Shown here: positions 39,313-40,134 of the stretch, piece by piece
How positions within the stretch are numbered: position 1 is the first letter of the stretch
How the letters are laid out: each line of letters opens with the position of its first letter
From: Chloroflexota bacterium
GTDB lineage: Bacteria > Chloroflexota > Dehalococcoidia > Lucifugimonadales > Lucifugimonadaceae
Assembly: GCA_002721675.1 (NCBI GenBank)
Contig: PBLC01000005.1
Coordinates: 9,019 to 49,152 of the forward strand
DNA length: 40,134 bases
Direction: 5' to 3'
Notes under the pieces: model-generated
The model's input: the letters and a program-made list of their open reading frames with translations, nothing else
Database searches by the model: none
Told to the model about the DNA's origin: nothing
Program-made: the position numbers and the translations under genes

Positions 39313-40134
39313 TTATTTGGGCTCAGGAACCTGTATGACCCTTAACAAATTGGTATTGCCTGGTATTCCAATAGGCATTCCTGCCACAACAACAACATAA
39401 TCTTTATTTTTTGCTATTCCAGTTTGAATAGATACATCAGACCCCAATTTAAACATTCCTTGAACTCTCTTAAATTGAGGTGCAGATATAGGAATTACCC
39501 CCCACCTTAAAAGTAACTTTTCTACATTTTTTTCATGAATTAATCCTATGATTGGCGCTTTTGGCCTAAAAGATGAGACTCTTCCAGCAGTACTCCCAGA
39601 TTCTGTGAAGGCTATTATTGCTTTTGATTCTACTAAATTAGATGTTTTACAAGCGTTATAGGCAATTGCATCATCTATAGATGAAAAACCTTTACCTGAA
39701 AATCTTTTTTCAAGATAATCTTCAAAATTAAAATAATTCTCTGCCTCAATAGAGATTTTTGCCATATTTTTAACTGTTTCTATAGGATATTTTCCAATAG
39801 AAGTTTCTGCAGAAAGCATTATTGCATCTGTTCCGTCCATGACTGCATTATGAATATCTGTTGCTTCTGCTCTCGTAGGTGTTGGAGATTCAATCATTGA
39901 TTCAAGCATCTGTGTTGCAGTAATTACTGGTTTTCCTTGATGATTTGCCTCTTCAATAATAATTTTTTGAATTCTTGGAACCTTTTCCAGTGGTAGTTGC
40001 ACACCGAGGTCACCTCTTGCCACCATAACTCCGTCAGATTCTTCTATAATTTCTTTTAAATGTGGCACAGAACTTGGAAGTTCAATCTTTGATATAAGTT
40101 CTGGTTCAAAATTATTTTTTTTATAATATTCTTT
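39313..40134 (-). CDS. pyk: Pyruvate kinase, partial (N-terminus beyond window)
   Basis: Upstream codons up to the window edge are open (KEYYKKNNFEPELISKIELPSSVPHLKEIIEESDGVMVARGDLGVQLPLEKVPRIQKIIIEEANHQGKPVITATQMLESMIESPTPTRAEATDIHNAVMDGTDAIMLSAETSIGKYP). Confidence 0.97.
   Translation of the reverse strand, partial: KEYYKKNNFEPELISKIELPSSVPHLKEIIEESDGVMVARGDLGVQLPLEKVPRIQKIIIEEANHQGKPVITATQMLESMIESPTPTRAEATDIHNAVMDGTDAIMLSAETSIGKYPIETVKNMAKISIEAENYFNFEDYLEKRFSGKGFSSIDDAIAYNACKTSNLVESKAIIAFTESGSTAGRVSSFRPKAPIIGLIHEKNVEKLLLRWGVIPISAPQFKRVQGMFKLGSDVSIQTGIAKNKDYVVVVAGMPIGIPGNTNLLRVIQVPEPK

Overview
This is an AT-rich, gene-dense bacterial chromosomal segment. Gene content (HspR, Rex, a clustered F-type ATP synthase, many dehydrogenase and hydrolase paralogs) suggests a streamlined marine Chloroflexota/Dehalococcoidia (SAR202-like) genome; that taxonomic guess is inference only. 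Main blocks: (i) a partial TolB-like propeller lipoprotein and an RlmB/TrmH rRNA methyltransferase; (ii) a catabolic-looking region of about 12 kb with two D-2-hydroxyacid dehydrogenases, an SDR, an MlrC-like protein, an amidohydrolase, an SMP-30/NHL-like propeller, a NYN-domain protein, ilvD, NUDIX, two tandem Ldh2-family dehydrogenases and a 3-hydroxyisobutyrate-type dehydrogenase; (iii) a ferredoxin reductase-like gene, an apparent malic-enzyme ACT-domain remnant and a DAO-family oxidase; (iv) a pyrimidine block (pyrB-pyrC-carA-carB ... modA-modB-pyrF); (v) a BFN-domain gene and a complete ATP synthase operon (atpI-like, B, E, F, H, A, G, D, C); (vi) rex and hspR-grpE-dnaK with a HAIR-like operator over the promoter; (vii) an FAH-family gene and a pyk-alpha/beta hydrolase-S51/CysRS-C-terminal fusion cluster. 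I see no CRISPR, transposase, prophage, rRNA or tRNA. The best candidates for novelty are the peptidase S51/cyanophycinase-like protein fused to a CysRS C-terminal-like domain, the roughly 100-aa His-rich insertion in ATP synthase subunit a together with a short epsilon subunit, and the ACT-domain fragment.
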